A DNA stretch of 64,000 bases from Pseudobutyrivibrio xylanivorans DSM 14809 (GTDB lineage Bacteria; Bacillota; Clostridia; Lachnospirales; Lachnospiraceae), in assembly GCF_900141825.1 (NCBI RefSeq), contig NZ_FQYQ01000015.1, positions 1 through 64,000 on the forward strand, given 5' to 3'. The notes beneath the pieces are model-generated. The model was given only the letters and a program-made list of their open reading frames with translations, did no database searches and was not told the origin of the DNA. The stretch's first letter is position 1; every line of letters starts with the position of its first letter. Positions 52,240 through 62,084 of this stretch are shown piece after piece. A program made the position numbers and the translations under genes.

Positions 52240-52377
52240 ATGACTGAGGGCGGTTTTTTAATTTTCTTTTTTGCATTAATATTGTTAGTTGTCATTGTTG
52301 CAGTTATTGCAGTGGTATCTGCGGTTTCAGGTGCTGCGGCAGCAATTGTAGACGAAGAGGACGGCGAAGAGGATTAG
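52240..52377 (+). CDS. Small membrane protein, 45 residues
   Basis: A short open frame with an excellent ribosome-binding site (AAGGAGG, 7 bases before ATG), a good upstream promoter and its own terminator, so it is very likely expressed. The peptide has one hydrophobic helix (about residues 6-36: FLIFFFALILLVVIVAVIAVV then SAVSGAAAAIV) and an acidic tail DEEDGEED. It should be an integral membrane peptide with a negatively charged end. I know no family. A role as a small regulator of a neighbouring membrane or GT protein is only a guess. Confidence 0.75.
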   Translation: MTEGGFLIFFFALILLVVIVAVIAVVSAVSGAAAAIVDEEDGEED

Positions 52378-52396
52378 TAAATCCGATTATGATTAC

Positions 52397-52429
52397 AAAA
52401 GGCGTCTATGGGTATAGGCGTCTTTTTTT
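52397..52429 (+). terminator. Intrinsic terminator after the small peptide gene
   Basis: AAAAGGCGTCTAT (52397-52409) pairs with ATAGGCGTCTTTT (52414-52426, with G-U pairs) around GGGT, then TTT. It ends just before the ribosome-binding site of the DUF4422 gene. Confidence 0.8.
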
Positions 52430-52444
52430 ATGGGAGACTAGAGC

Positions 52445-53272
52445 TTGGATATCAAAATATTTATAGCTACACATAAGCCTTGTCAGCTGCCAGAACAATC
52501 ATGTTACATACCTATTCAGGTTGGCGCCCAAGGGAAAGATCCAATTTCATACAGTCAGGTTGGTATTTCGGACAAAACAGGCAACATCACTCGTGATGAT
52601 GAAGGAGAGAATATATCTCAGAAAAATCCGTTTTATTGTGAGCTGACAGCCACTTATTATATATGGAAAAATATCACAGCTGATGTAGTGGGGCTTTGCC
52701 ATTACAGACGCTACTTTGCTAGTAAAAAGAATCTTGGTACAGATACAGCACCTTTTGAAAATGTTCTGACTGAGGCAGAAATCGAAAGACTGATGGCGGA
52801 GTCGGATGTTATTATTCCAAAGCGAAATAAATACTTCATAGAGACGCTTTACAGTCATTACGCCCACACTATGGATGGAATGCATCTGGATGTGGCCAGA
52901 GAAGTGATGGCTCAAGTATGCCCTGAGGATTTGAAGTACATGGATGCTATTTTTTCTAGAACTAATGGTAGTATGTACAATATGTGTATCATGAAAAAAG
53001 ATATATTCGACCAGTATAGCCAGTGGCTTTTTGCGCTATTAGCAGGTGTTGAAGAACGAGTTGATTTGACGGGGCTTACGGATTTTCAGGCCCGTCTTTT
53101 TGGACGCGTTAGTGAAATACTTATGAATGTATGGATTCTTAAAATTCAATCAGAAGGGAAGGTTGTCACAGAAGTGACGGCGGCTTATTCTGAAAAGATT
53201 AACTGGATTAAGAAAGGTTATTGGTTCCTTCAAGCAAAGTTTTTTGGAAAGAAATACACAAAGAGTGCATAA
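52445..53272 (+). CDS. DUF4422 family putative glycosyltransferase
   Basis: 275 residues. The family hallmarks are IFIATHKPCQLP at the N terminus, PIQVGAQG, NPFYCELTATYYIWKN and VVGLCHYRRYF. These proteins occur almost only in capsule and exopolysaccharide loci and are treated as glycosyltransferases of the GT-A type; LGTDTAPFENVL and YNMCIMKKDIFDQYSQWLF are further conserved blocks. The start is TTG 52445, 8 bases after GGGAG. The donor and linkage cannot be read. A terminator lies upstream, so it probably depends on read-through or on a promoter I could not place. Confidence 0.85.
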   Translation: MDIKIFIATHKPCQLPEQSCYIPIQVGAQGKDPISYSQVGISDKTGNITRDDEGENISQKNPFYCELTATYYIWKNITADVVGLCHYRRYFASKKNLGTDTAPFENVLTEAEIERLMAESDVIIPKRNKYFIETLYSHYAHTMDGMHLDVAREVMAQVCPEDLKYMDAIFSRTNGSMYNMCIMKKDIFDQYSQWLFALLAGVEERVDLTGLTDFQARLFGRVSEILMNVWILKIQSEGKVVTEVTAAYSEKINWIKKGYWFLQAKFFGKKYTKSA

Positions 53273-53330
53273 ATTCATGCTAAACTTAGTACGTGTGGGA
53301 TATGCACTTTTTAGAATGAAGGAATGATTT

Positions 53331-54167
53331 ATGAAGGTGAAAATAAAGAAAAGAACAGGGCTAAAGATATTTTTAGCTGTTCTTATCTTGTTATCATTAG
53401 GATTTGTTAGCCCTTTAAAAGTAACAAAATACGATTTGTATCTTTCTACATTACCGGAAGAATTTGATGGATATAAGATTGTCCAGATAAGTGATTTTCA
53501 TTGCAGGGAATTTGGAGATAAAGAAGAAAATCTAATCAGGGTTGTTAAGAAACAAAAGCCTGATTTGATTGTTCTTACAGGCGATATTGTAGATGAGGAG
53601 CATACCATAGAAGAAGCTGATTTCCTATTGGCAGGGTTATCCGGTGTTGCTCCTATGTATTATGTTACGGGGAATCATGAATATTATACGAATGGTCCAT
53701 TGGGCGGTGCGCCTTATGAACAGTTCAGAGAGTTATGCTATGAGTATGGGATTAAGATTCTTGATAATGAAAAATGCCCTATAGAAAAAGATGGGGCAAA
53801 GATTTATATTAGTGGATTGGATTGGAGAAATTCGTCTGCTAATATGCGTGATGTTTTAGGATATGCTGATTTGGATTATTTTAATATTCTATTATGTCAC
53901 GATGCCTCAAAGTTTAATTTTCTATCTGAGTACGGTTATGATATAGTGTTTACTGGTCATATTCATGGCGGGCTTGTACGTATTCCTTTTAAGGGAGGAG
54001 TATTTGCTTCCGATTACACATTCTTTCCTAAATATGACCACGGTGTATATATAGAAAAGAACTCCACTATGGTGTGCAGTTCTGGACTGGGTGATGCCAG
54101 AATACCTCGCTGGAATAATCCAAGAGAGGTTGTTTTTGTGAAATTACATAAGGATAAAATCCAATAG
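53331..54167 (+). CDS. Metallophosphoesterase (YkuE/YaeI-like)
   Basis: 278 residues. One N-terminal membrane helix (LKIFLAVLILLSLGFVSPL) and an outward catalytic domain. Calcineurin-type metal ligands are all present: ISDFHCREF (Asp, His), VLTGDIVD (Asp), YVTGNHEYY (Asn-His), LLCHDAS (His) and FTGHIHGG (His-x-His). Relatives hydrolyse phosphodiesters or pyrophosphates such as UDP-diacylglucosamine or phospholipid head groups. Here it could act in lipid or polyprenyl-phosphate turnover. It lies 20 bases before rmlD, but whether they are cotranscribed is unclear. Confidence 0.9.
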   Translation: MKVKIKKRTGLKIFLAVLILLSLGFVSPLKVTKYDLYLSTLPEEFDGYKIVQISDFHCREFGDKEENLIRVVKKQKPDLIVLTGDIVDEEHTIEEADFLLAGLSGVAPMYYVTGNHEYYTNGPLGGAPYEQFRELCYEYGIKILDNEKCPIEKDGAKIYISGLDWRNSSANMRDVLGYADLDYFNILLCHDASKFNFLSEYGYDIVFTGHIHGGLVRIPFKGGVFASDYTFFPKYDHGVYIEKNSTMVCSSGLGDARIPRWNNPREVVFVKLHKDKIQ

Positions 54168-54187
54168 TTATAAAGAAGGAAATTTAT

Positions 54188-55048
54188 ATGAGAAAAATTT
54201 TGGTTACAGGTTGCAATGGACAGCTTGGCCGTGCAATCCAGAATGAGTATAAGGATGAGGTAGAGTTTATCCTTACAGATGTTGTTGAGGGTGAGAAGAT
54301 TTCACCACTTAACATTATGGATTTAGAAGAGGTGCTTAGCTTTATTGAGGCTAAGAAGCCAGATGTAATTATTAACTGTGCAGCAGCTACTAATGTAGAT
54401 GGCTGTGAAAAGGACTGGGATTTTGCTTACAAGCTTAATGCTCTTGGCCCTAGAAATCTTGCTATTGCAGCTTCAAAAGTTGGAGCAAAGCTTGTGCATG
54501 TAAGTACAGATTATGTATTCCCAGGAAATGCTACAAAGCCTATCACAGAGTTTGACCAGCCAGCGCCTATCAGTGCTTATGGAAAGACTAAGTATGAGGG
54601 TGAGAAATTTGTTCAGCAGTTTGCAGATAAATGGTTTATCGTTCGTACAGCATGGCTTTATGGAGATGGAAAGAATTTTGTTAAGACTATGCTTAGCTTA
54701 GCAGAGACTCATGACGAGCTTTCAGTAGTTTGTGATCAGCTTGGTTCACCAACATCAGCAGTTGAGCTTGCCCGTATGATTCATCATCTCGAGCCTACAG
54801 AGAATTATGGAATCTTCCATGGTACATGTGAAGGTGATACAAACTGGGCAGATTTTACAGAAGAAATTTTTAAGCTCAAGGGTATTAACGTAAAGGTTAA
54901 TCATGTTACAAGTGAGGAGTACAAGAAGATGAATCCTGCAAGTGCAGACAGACCTCACTATTCAATTTTAGATAACTATATGCTTCGCCTTACAAGCGGC
55001 TACAAGATGGCTGATTGGAAGGACGCATTAAAAGAATATTTAAACTAA
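54188..55048 (+). CDS. rmlD: dTDP-4-dehydrorhamnose reductase
   Basis: 286 residues. NAD(P)H-dependent last step of dTDP-L-rhamnose synthesis. The Rossmann motif is GCNGQLGRA (residues 8-16). The [18 protein letters not shown] block is diagnostic for Rml[12 protein letters not shown] provides the catalytic Thr region, and YGKTKYEGE holds the YxxxK pair. [19 protein letters not shown] is the usual substrate-side block. First gene of rmlD-rmlA-rmlC with 22-base gaps. rmlB is missing from the cluster and from the window. Confidence 0.95.
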   Translation: MRKILVTGCNGQLGRAIQNEYKDEVEFILTDVVEGEKISPLNIMDLEEVLSFIEAKKPDVIINCAAATNVDGCEKDWDFAYKLNALGPRNLAIAASKVGAKLVHVSTDYVFPGNATKPITEFDQPAPISAYGKTKYEGEKFVQQFADKWFIVRTAWLYGDGKNFVKTMLSLAETHDELSVVCDQLGSPTSAVELARMIHHLEPTENYGIFHGTCEGDTNWADFTEEIFKLKGINVKVNHVTSEEYKKMNPASADRPHYSILDNYMLRLTSGYKMADWKDALKEYLN

Positions 55049-55070
55049 CCGGAAGGAGCGAAAGCTTATA

Positions 55071-55949
55071 ATGAAAGGTATTATTTTAGCAGGTGGTTCG
55101 GGAACAAGACTTTACCCATTGACAAAGGCTATTAGTAAGCAGATTATGCCTATCTATGATAAGCCAATGATTTATTATCCATTATCTACACTTATGTTGG
55201 CAGGTATTCGCGAGGTACTTATTATTTCTACACCAAGAGATCTTCCTGTTTTTAAGGAGCTTTTAGGTGATGGAAAGCAGCTTGGAATGGATATCCAGTA
55301 TGCAGTTCAGGAGGCTCCAAACGGTCTTGCTGAGGCATTTATTATTGGTGCAGATTTTATCGGAAGCGATGCAGTTGCACTTGTACTTGGTGATAATATT
55401 TTCTATGGTCAGTCATTCTCTAAGGTGCTTCTTTCTGCAGCTGAAAGAACTGAGTCTGAGCCTGGTGCTACAATCTTTGGATACTATGTACGTGATCCAA
55501 GAGAGTACGGTGTAGTAGAGTTTGATGAGAATGGCGTTGCTATTTCCATCGAGGAAAAGCCAGAGAAGCCAAAGAGCAATTATGCTGTTCCAGGACTTTA
55601 TTTCTATGATAATTCGGTTGTTGAGATTGCTAAGACAATCACTCCTTCAGCAAGAGGAGAGCTTGAAATTACAGCTGTTAACAACGCATATTTACAAAGA
55701 GGAAATCTCCATGTAGAAACACTTGGACGTGGATTTGCATGGCTTGATACAGGAAATCACGATATGCTTCTTCAGGCAGCTGAGTTTGTCAGCACATTCC
55801 AGAAGAGACAAGGAATGTATGTATCTTGCATCGAGGAGATTGCATACAAGCGCGGCTTCATTAATAAGGAGCAGCTTCTTAAGCTTGCCGAACCTCTTAT
55901 GAAGACAGACTACGGTAAGTATCTCGTAGATGTATCTAATGGACTATAA
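55071..55949 (+). CDS. rmlA: Glucose-1-phosphate thymidylyltransferase
   Basis: 292 residues, the normal length. It makes dTDP-glucose from glucose-1-phosphate and dTTP. The N-terminal nucleotide-binding loop is [11 protein letters not shown] (residues 8-18), with [29 protein letters not shown] (metal Asp), [14 protein letters not shown] and [19 protein letters not shown]. Strong GGAAGGAG ribosome-binding site. In many genomes this enzyme is the feedback-controlled step. Confidence 0.96.
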   Translation: MKGIILAGGSGTRLYPLTKAISKQIMPIYDKPMIYYPLSTLMLAGIREVLIISTPRDLPVFKELLGDGKQLGMDIQYAVQEAPNGLAEAFIIGADFIGSDAVALVLGDNIFYGQSFSKVLLSAAERTESEPGATIFGYYVRDPREYGVVEFDENGVAISIEEKPEKPKSNYAVPGLYFYDNSVVEIAKTITPSARGELEITAVNNAYLQRGNLHVETLGRGFAWLDTGNHDMLLQAAEFVSTFQKRQGMYVSCIEEIAYKRGFINKEQLLKLAEPLMKTDYGKYLVDVSNGL

Positions 55950-55970
55950 AATGGTAAGGAAGATTTAACA

Positions 55971-56546
55971 ATGGCAATTACAGTAGAGAAAAATGTTAAT
56001 GGTATAGAAGGCTTATGTGTTATCACTCCAAAGGTATTCGGTGATGACCGTGGGTATTTTATTGAGACATATAGTCAGAGAGATATGGAGGCTGAGGGAC
56101 TTAATTATACATTCGTTCAGGACAATCAGTCTGCCAGCAAGAAAGGTGTTCTTCGTGGACTTCACTTCCAGAAGGAGTACGCACAGGATAAGCTTGTTCG
56201 CGTAATTTCTGGTGAGGTTTATGATGTGGCAGTTGATCTTCGCCCAGGTTCACCTACATTTGGTAAGCACTATGGAATTCTTCTTTCAGCTGAGAATAAA
56301 AAGCAGTTCCTTGTTCCAAAGGGATTTGCTCATGGATTCTTAGTAGTTAGTGATTTCGCAGAGTTCTGCTATAAGGTTACAGATTTTTATCATCCAAATG
56401 ATGAGGGGGGACTCGCATTTGATGATCCAGATATTAATGTTCAGTGGCCAATACCAGAAGGAATGACAAAGGCTGATTTGATTCTTTCTGATAAGGACAA
56501 GATTAACCCAAGCTTTAAGGAATATTGCGCAGAGAGAGGACTGTAA
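55971..56546 (+). CDS. rmlC: dTDP-4-dehydrorhamnose 3,5-epimerase
   Basis: 191 residues, cupin fold. Conserved blocks are [33 protein letters not shown] (catalytic His in LHFQ), [23 protein letters not shown] (His-Asp pair region), [16 protein letters not shown] and [28 protein letters not shown]. It converts dTDP-4-keto-6-deoxyglucose to the L-lyxo form for RmlD. The stop is only one base from the dehydrogenase gene start, so the two are cotranslated. Confidence 0.95.
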   Translation: MAITVEKNVNGIEGLCVITPKVFGDDRGYFIETYSQRDMEAEGLNYTFVQDNQSASKKGVLRGLHFQKEYAQDKLVRVISGEVYDVAVDLRPGSPTFGKHYGILLSAENKKQFLVPKGFAHGFLVVSDFAEFCYKVTDFYHPNDEGGLAFDDPDINVQWPIPEGMTKADLILSDKDKINPSFKEYCAERGL

Positions 56547-56547
56547 A

Positions 56548-57786
56548 ATGAAAATTGCGGTAGCAGGTACAGGCTATGTAGGACTATCGATTGCTACATT
56601 GTTGGCACAGCATCATGAGGTTCACGCTGTAGATGTTATTCCTGAAAAGGTAGAAAAGATTAATAAGAAGATTTCTCCAATTCAGGATGAGTATATCGAA
56701 AAGTATCTTGCTGAAAAGGAATTAAATTTAGTGGCGACACTGGATGCTGAGGAAGCATATACGGATGCAGAATTTGTTGTTATTGCAGCACCTACAAATT
56801 ATGATTCTCAGACACAGTATTTTGATACATCGGCAGTAGAGAAAGTTATCGAGCTGGTAATCAAATACAATCCAAATGCGATTATGGTTATCAAGTCTAC
56901 AATTCCTGTAGGCTATACAAAATCAATTAGAGAAAAGTTCAATTCAAAGAACATCATGTTCAGCCCGGAGTTTCTTCGTGAAAGCAAGGCATTATATGAT
57001 AACTTGTATCCTTCAAGAATCATTGTTGGTACAGATTTAGAGGATGAGAGATTAGTTAAGGCAGCTCATACATTTGCAGGGCTTCTTCAGGAAGGTGCCA
57101 TAAAAGAGGATATCGATACTCTTTACATGGGATTCACCGAGGCTGAGGCAGTAAAGCTTTTTGCTAATACATATCTTGCTCTTAGAGTTTCATATTTCAA
57201 TGAGCTTGATACCTATGCTGAGATGAAAGGACTTAATACAGAGCAGATTATCAACGGCGTTTGCCTTGATCCTCGTATTGGTTCTCATTATAATAATCCA
57301 TCTTTTGGCTACGGCGGATATTGCTTACCAAAGGATACAAAGCAGCTCCTTGCAAACTATAAGGATGTGCCACAGGATATGATGTCAGCTATCGTGGAGA
57401 GTAATAAGACTCGTAAGGATTTCATCGCCGACAGAGTTCTCCAAAAGGCTGGATATTATGGATATTCAGAGGGCAACACATGGAATGCTGCAAGTGAGAA
57501 GCAGGTAACAGTTGGTGTGTACCGCCTCACTATGAAGTCTAATTCAGATAATTTCCGTCAGAGTTCAATTCAGGGAATTATGAAGCGTATTAAGGCTAAG
57601 GGAGCTACAGTTGTTATTTATGAGCCATCACTTAATGATGGTGACACATTCTTCGGAAGTGTTGTAGTAAACGATTTGCAGAAATTTAAGGACATGAGCG
57701 ACAGTATTATCGCAAACCGATATGATTCGTGTTTGGATGATGTTATAGATAAGGTTTACACTAGGGATATCTTTAAGAGAGATTAA
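56548..57786 (+). CDS. ugd: UDP-glucose/GDP-mannose dehydrogenase family protein
   Basis: 412 residues. The NAD-binding motif is [19 protein letters not shown] (residues 7-25). The substrate blocks are [24 protein letters not shown] and [19 protein letters not shown]. The catalytic thiol is Cys259 in [15 protein letters not shown]. The C-terminal NAD half ends [10 protein letters not shown]. It oxidises a UDP-hexose twice to a uronic acid, most likely UDP-glucose to UDP-glucuronate; the chain is in the subgroup found in capsule loci, so a UDP-HexNAc is also possible. Cotranscribed with rmlC and the NeuD-like gene. Confidence 0.9.
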   Translation: MKIAVAGTGYVGLSIATLLAQHHEVHAVDVIPEKVEKINKKISPIQDEYIEKYLAEKELNLVATLDAEEAYTDAEFVVIAAPTNYDSQTQYFDTSAVEKVIELVIKYNPNAIMVIKSTIPVGYTKSIREKFNSKNIMFSPEFLRESKALYDNLYPSRIIVGTDLEDERLVKAAHTFAGLLQEGAIKEDIDTLYMGFTEAEAVKLFANTYLALRVSYFNELDTYAEMKGLNTEQIINGVCLDPRIGSHYNNPSFGYGGYCLPKDTKQLLANYKDVPQDMMSAIVESNKTRKDFIADRVLQKAGYYGYSEGNTWNAASEKQVTVGVYRLTMKSNSDNFRQSSIQGIMKRIKAKGATVVIYEPSLNDGDTFFGSVVVNDLQKFKDMSDSIIANRYDSCLDDVIDKVYTRDIFKRD

Positions 57787-57800
57787 ATCTGAGGTAGCTT

Positions 57801-58454
57801 ATGATTCTGGGGGTTTTTGGAGCTGGAGGCAATGGGAAAACTGTTGTAGATGCGGCGCAGATTTTTTGGGGTAATACATCGCGTTGGGAAAAAATCATTT
57901 TTATCGATGATGTTGTTGGTGAGAAAGAGGTTTATCAACATGAGGTTTTTACCTATGAGGAGATGAAAGAAAAATATTCTCCCGACAAAATAGAAATTCT
58001 GATAAGTCTGGGCGAGCCTTCTGCCAGAAAGCATGCATATGATATGATAAAGCATGATGGTTACAGGCTGGGACAGCTTATTACACCGGGTTCGGTGTTG
58101 CCACAAAACTACAGCTTTGGCGAGGGAGTTATCATACTGGAAGCTGATATTAACAGTGATGTGACTGTTGGTGATAACACTTTTATTTCGGCGGAGGCAA
58201 TGATAGGTCATGATACGATTATTGGTAATGATTGTATAATAGGACCTCGGGCGTTTATCGCTGGTCATTGCAATATTGGCAATCAGGTTTATATTGGTCC
58301 TAATGCAAGCCTTCGAGACAGAATCAACATAGAAGATACAGCGGTTGTTTCTATAGGTGCTGTGGTTTTCAAAAACGTAACAAGCGATTCGATCGCAATC
58401 GGTAATCCATCCAGAAGTATGAAGAAGACTGATGATTATCAGGTTTTTAAGTGA
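57801..58454 (+). CDS. NeuD/PglD-like sugar acyltransferase
   Basis: 217 residues. An N-terminal nucleotide-sugar-binding region (LGVFGAGGNGKTVVDAAQIF) with the family's GAGG loop precedes a left-handed beta-helix (about 105-205) of hexapeptide repeats (VGDNTFISAEAMIGHDTIIGNDCIIG, IGNQVYIGPNASLRDR). The catalytic His is probably in IGHDTI. It would acetylate the product of an upstream enzyme, for instance an amino- or deoxy-sugar. It ends the rml-ugd operon, followed by a hairpin. It is only distantly similar to the NeuD-like protein at 1666. Confidence 0.8.
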   Translation: MILGVFGAGGNGKTVVDAAQIFWGNTSRWEKIIFIDDVVGEKEVYQHEVFTYEEMKEKYSPDKIEILISLGEPSARKHAYDMIKHDGYRLGQLITPGSVLPQNYSFGEGVIILEADINSDVTVGDNTFISAEAMIGHDTIIGNDCIIGPRAFIAGHCNIGNQVYIGPNASLRDRINIEDTAVVSIGAVVFKNVTSDSIAIGNPSRSMKKTDDYQVFK

Positions 58455-58470
58455 TAATAATGGAATTATT

Positions 58471-58500
58471 AAAGGGCGTCCGATGGACGCCCTTTGTGTT
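58471..58500 (+). terminator. Intrinsic terminator after the rml-ugd operon
   Basis: AAAGGGCGTCC (58471-58481) pairs perfectly with GGACGCCCTTT (58485-58495) around GAT, with a short GTGTT tail. The rest of 58455-58716 is AT-rich, with a promoter near its end and no gene. Confidence 0.75.
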
Positions 58501-58639
58501 GCTGAGTTATGTAAAATTGCTTGGTAAGACGCTATATGATTAATGTAATTTTTTATTGTTGAATATATAAATGTGGCGGAATTGTGAAATGTTACATAAT
58601 AATTGCAAAAAATACACAGATATTTTTACTAATCAGTAA

Positions 58640-58669
58640 TTGTCAACAGACGGAGCTGAGTTGTATAAT
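58640..58669 (+). promoter_or_regulatory. Predicted promoter of the Wzy-type locus
   Basis: TTGTCA (58640-58645), 18-base spacer, consensus TATAAT (58664-58669). The leader is about 40 bases and ends in GAGGAA before ATG 58717. It would drive the GT4-GT2-polymerase run. Confidence 0.75.
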
Positions 58670-58716
58670 TTAGCAATATGGCTGATTATGGGCAAATATA
58701 AATAGGGGCTGAGGAA

Positions 58717-59811
58717 ATGATTAGAGTATTACAATGTGTTAACAATATGCATAGAGCTGGCCTTGAAACCATGCTTATGAATTATTATAGAAGAATCGAT
58801 AGAGAACAGATTCAATTTGATTTTCTTACTCATAGACCAGAGAGAGCGGACTATGATGATGAAATCGAGTCGTTAGGTGGAAAAGTATATTACGCACCAC
58901 GTTTATACCCACAGAATTTACCAGAATACAATAGATATATGCGTCAGTTCTTTAAGGAACATCCAGAATACAAAATTATGCACTCGCATATTGACCCAAT
59001 GAGCTACTTGCCATTGAAGGCAGGAAAGAAAGCTGGTGTTCCAATCAGAATTGCACACAGCCACAACACTTCTATTGATAAAGATATGAAGTATTGGCTG
59101 AAGATGTACTATCGCGAAAGAATTACTTCAGTTGCTACTGATTTTCTTGCATGCGGTGAAGAAGCCGGTCAGTTCTTATTTAAAGGAAAACCATTTGAAG
59201 TTGTTCCTAATGCTATCGAAAAAGACCCATTTCTCTTTAATGAAGATGTTAGAACAAAGAAGAGACAGGAACTTGGTCTTGGTGATGAATTAGTAATTGG
59301 ACATATTGGAAGAATTTCTTATCAGAAGAATCATAGATTACTGGTTCAGATTTTTAGTAATATAGTTAAGCTTAATCCTAATTCAAAGCTTTTAATCATC
59401 GGTGTTGGTGAGAAGGAAGAAGAAATTAGAAAGCTTGTAAATGATTTGGGTATTACTGATAAGGTTCTTTTCCTTGGAAAGAGAACAGATGTAAATGAGT
59501 TATATCAGGCAATGGATGCGTTCGTGATGCCTTCATTCTTCGAGGGCGTGCCGGTAGTTGGTGTTGAAGCGCAGTTCGCAAAGCTTCCATGTTTCTTCTC
59601 TGATAAAGTACCAGTTGAGGTTTCATTTAGTGAGGCTACATCATTTATCAAACTAGAGGAAGACCCAGCTGTTTGGGCTAAGACTATTTTGGATAAGATG
59701 GCATCATTTAAGGATAGAAGAAATATCCAGTTAACTGATAACAGATACGATATCAATGAATCATATATCGTATTAGAAGATATGTATAAGCAATTTTATT
59801 CACGTTTATAG
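58717..59811 (+). CDS. Glycosyltransferase family 4 (GT-B) protein
   Basis: 364 residues. The N-terminal acceptor domain begins VLQCVNNMHRAGLETMLMNYYR and contains MHSHIDPMSYLPLKAGKKAGVPIRIAHSHN. The C-terminal donor domain has VIGHIGRISYQKNHRLLV, VLFLGKRTDVNELYQAMDAFVMPSFFEGVPVVGVEAQ with the Glu of the GT4 EX7E region. It resembles EpsF-type exopolysaccharide GTs. It is cytoplasmic, uses nucleotide-sugar donors and retains the anomeric configuration. First gene of a run that includes a polymerase. Confidence 0.92.
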   Translation: MIRVLQCVNNMHRAGLETMLMNYYRRIDREQIQFDFLTHRPERADYDDEIESLGGKVYYAPRLYPQNLPEYNRYMRQFFKEHPEYKIMHSHIDPMSYLPLKAGKKAGVPIRIAHSHNTSIDKDMKYWLKMYYRERITSVATDFLACGEEAGQFLFKGKPFEVVPNAIEKDPFLFNEDVRTKKRQELGLGDELVIGHIGRISYQKNHRLLVQIFSNIVKLNPNSKLLIIGVGEKEEEIRKLVNDLGITDKVLFLGKRTDVNELYQAMDAFVMPSFFEGVPVVGVEAQFAKLPCFFSDKVPVEVSFSEATSFIKLEEDPAVWAKTILDKMASFKDRRNIQLTDNRYDINESYIVLEDMYKQFYSRL

Positions 59812-59822
59812 AGGGAATAATC

Positions 59823-60860
59823 ATGAGTGGAAAAATTTCAATAATAATACCAGTTTATAATGTAGAAAAATACCTTGACCAGTGTTTAGAGTCTGTTGTG
59901 AATCAAACCTATAAAGATTTACAAATTATTCTTGTCGATGATAAGAGCCCAGATGGCTCAGGAGCATTATGCGACGCATGGGTAGATAAAGATAATAGAA
60001 TTGAAGTAGTTCACAAAGATGTAAATGAAGGCCTGGGATTTGCGAGAAATACAGGTTTGAACTACGTCAAGGGTGACTATATTTTATTTTTAGATTCAGA
60101 TGATTTTTATGATTTGGATTTATGTGAAAAGACAATGACAGCTATTAAAGAGTCAGATGCTGACATTTGTTATTTCGGACATAAGAAGTATGTTGATGGA
60201 AAAACTATCGACAATGATTATGTCATGAATATGAAGGATAAATATGAGGGAAAAGAAATTATTGATGAATTCTTAGCCCAAATAATTGGTCAGGCAGTTG
60301 ATGAAAGTGGTCTTCCTAAAATAGACATGTCTGCGTGGAGAGTCTTATATAAGAAAGATATTATTTTTGATAACAATGTGAGATTTTGCTCGGAACGAGA
60401 ATATTTATGTGAAGACTTATTCTTTAGAATTGAGTTATGTAAGTTTATAAAAAAAGTGGCAGTTGTTAAAGAAAATTTATACAACTATAGATATAATGAC
60501 GATTCATTAACATCTCGTTATAGAGAAGATAGATTCGATGCATCGAAAAGACTATACAATAAGTTGTGTGAAAGCATTGCTGATATTGATAGTGCTGATA
60601 TTGCAGAACGAGCAATCAGATGTTTCATGAATAATCTTATCTTTTGTTTGAAGCAAGAGGAATTTCATAGTAAGAATAGATATTTTAAAGCATTAGGAAG
60701 AATTAAGGAATATTCTAGTGATTCTTTGGTTCAAGAATTATTAGTGAAATATCCAATTGATAAAATGAAAAAAACAAATAAGCTCTTGTTTAAAATGGTG
60801 TTAAATAAAAGAGCTGTTATTGTGTTCTATTTGGTTAAAGCAAAGAGGATTTTTGGTTAA
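59823..60860 (+). CDS. Glycosyltransferase family 2 protein
   Basis: 345 residues. The GT-A domain has ISIIIPVYNVEKYLDQCLESVVNQTYKDLQIILVDDKSPDGSG, GLGFARNTGLNYVKGDYILFLDSDDFYD (DSDD metal/nucleotide motif near 90) and WRVLYKKDIIFDNNVRF. The C-terminal 150 residues are helical and Lys-rich. EpsJ/CpsJ-type enzymes look the same. It is 11 bases after the GT4 gene and its TAA directly abuts the ATG of the polymerase gene. Confidence 0.93.
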   Translation: MSGKISIIIPVYNVEKYLDQCLESVVNQTYKDLQIILVDDKSPDGSGALCDAWVDKDNRIEVVHKDVNEGLGFARNTGLNYVKGDYILFLDSDDFYDLDLCEKTMTAIKESDADICYFGHKKYVDGKTIDNDYVMNMKDKYEGKEIIDEFLAQIIGQAVDESGLPKIDMSAWRVLYKKDIIFDNNVRFCSEREYLCEDLFFRIELCKFIKKVAVVKENLYNYRYNDDSLTSRYREDRFDASKRLYNKLCESIADIDSADIAERAIRCFMNNLIFCLKQEEFHSKNRYFKALGRIKEYSSDSLVQELLVKYPIDKMKKTNKLLFKMVLNKRAVIVFYLVKAKRIFG

Positions 60861-62030
60861 ATGTATTCAATAAAAAAATATATACCTATAAGTTTTACAT
60901 ATATAGCAATAGTTGCAACTATATTCGCATGTTTGGTTAAAACACAGTTCTTTGATTTCACAAGGGTAAGAAATGCGTGCATTTTAGTAGTCGCAGTTTT
61001 TGTCATTCTGAATCTAAAGAAGATAAAGAAAGAATATTTTGGCATAGAAACAGTGTTTTTCTTAATTCATATTGGTTGGTCAATATATGCTTCGTATCTG
61101 AATGTCGGTGGTGTTGTAACGACAAATCCATTTTTGTCTTCATTGGCTTATTCTGTACTACTTACTGAATGCTATCTTTTCTTTGCAATTATGGCAGGGG
61201 AAGGGTTAATGAACAAATACATTGATCTTCTTTTTAAGTATTTGTTCGGCATAATGGTAGTTAATGATTTGTTGATTTTAGCAAGGATTACTAATAGCAC
61301 TTACTATCTTGTGGGAATCAAGTTTGATGTTACATATCTTCATATCATGGTTTTAGCTTTATTCTATTATAAATATATGATGACAGAAGATATTGATAGA
61401 ATAACATGGGTTAAGTATATTGTTTTAATCGCAGAATCAGTACTTATAGCAAAAGTTGTTGACTGTGCTACTGGGTTAGTTGGTGCGGTATTGCTTGTCG
61501 TAATGTTATTCGTTCATAGAAATAAGAATTACATTATGAATAAGAGGCTTCTTATATTACTAGTGGCAATAGCGTGTATGCTTTTCCCATTCTGGTATAA
61601 TCTGATTCTTTCTAATCATTATGTTACTTATTTTGTTGAAGGTATCTTGCATAAAAAGATTACTTTAACAGGACGTACATATATATACGAAATAGCATTA
61701 GTGTTACTCGGCGATGGCTGGATGACTGGCTATGGTATAGGAACAAATTATGAAATATGTATGAGAGCAGGGTTTGTTAACATTCAAAATGGTTTTTTGA
61801 AAGTTTTCATGGATACTGGTATCATTGGTGGACTATCTCTTTTGGCACTTGTTTTTTTAGTGTTCGGAAGAACAAGGAATAGTAGAAAAGAAACAATCAT
61901 TTTCGCTTCATACATTTTTGTTTTTATTATTCTTTCGTCTATTGAGATTACAATCGGAAATACATTTATGTTTTGGTTATTGTTTTTATTTGTATATGGT
62001 AGAGCGGTTAGAAATACAAATAAAAAATAA
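60861..62030 (+). CDS. O-antigen/EPS polymerase-like membrane protein (Wzy-like)
   Basis: 389 residues with about 10-11 hydrophobic helices and a larger loop near residues 245-315 (YFVEGILHKKITLTGRTYIYEIAL, TGYGIGTNYEIC). LTGRTYIYEIAL and NGFLKVFMDTGIIGGLSLLALVF match the O-antigen ligase/polymerase pattern, where an Arg in the loop and the Asn-Gly segment recur. It would join repeat units on undecaprenyl diphosphate outside the membrane. No Wzx flippase is in the window and it is expected beyond base 64000. Its start follows the upstream stop with no gap. Confidence 0.82.
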   Translation: MYSIKKYIPISFTYIAIVATIFACLVKTQFFDFTRVRNACILVVAVFVILNLKKIKKEYFGIETVFFLIHIGWSIYASYLNVGGVVTTNPFLSSLAYSVLLTECYLFFAIMAGEGLMNKYIDLLFKYLFGIMVVNDLLILARITNSTYYLVGIKFDVTYLHIMVLALFYYKYMMTEDIDRITWVKYIVLIAESVLIAKVVDCATGLVGAVLLVVMLFVHRNKNYIMNKRLLILLVAIACMLFPFWYNLILSNHYVTYFVEGILHKKITLTGRTYIYEIALVLLGDGWMTGYGIGTNYEICMRAGFVNIQNGFLKVFMDTGIIGGLSLLALVFLVFGRTRNSRKETIIFASYIFVFIILSSIEITIGNTFMFWLLFLFVYGRAVRNTNKK

Positions 62031-62084
62031 AAAAATATATCTTATATAAGTTATGAAATAAATTGTTATACGGGGGAGAAGTAA

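Noticed and set aside
58460-58543. 27-codon frame starting ATGGAATTATTAAAGGG after the NeuD-like gene
   Set aside because: It runs straight through the terminator hairpin and has no ribosome-binding site.
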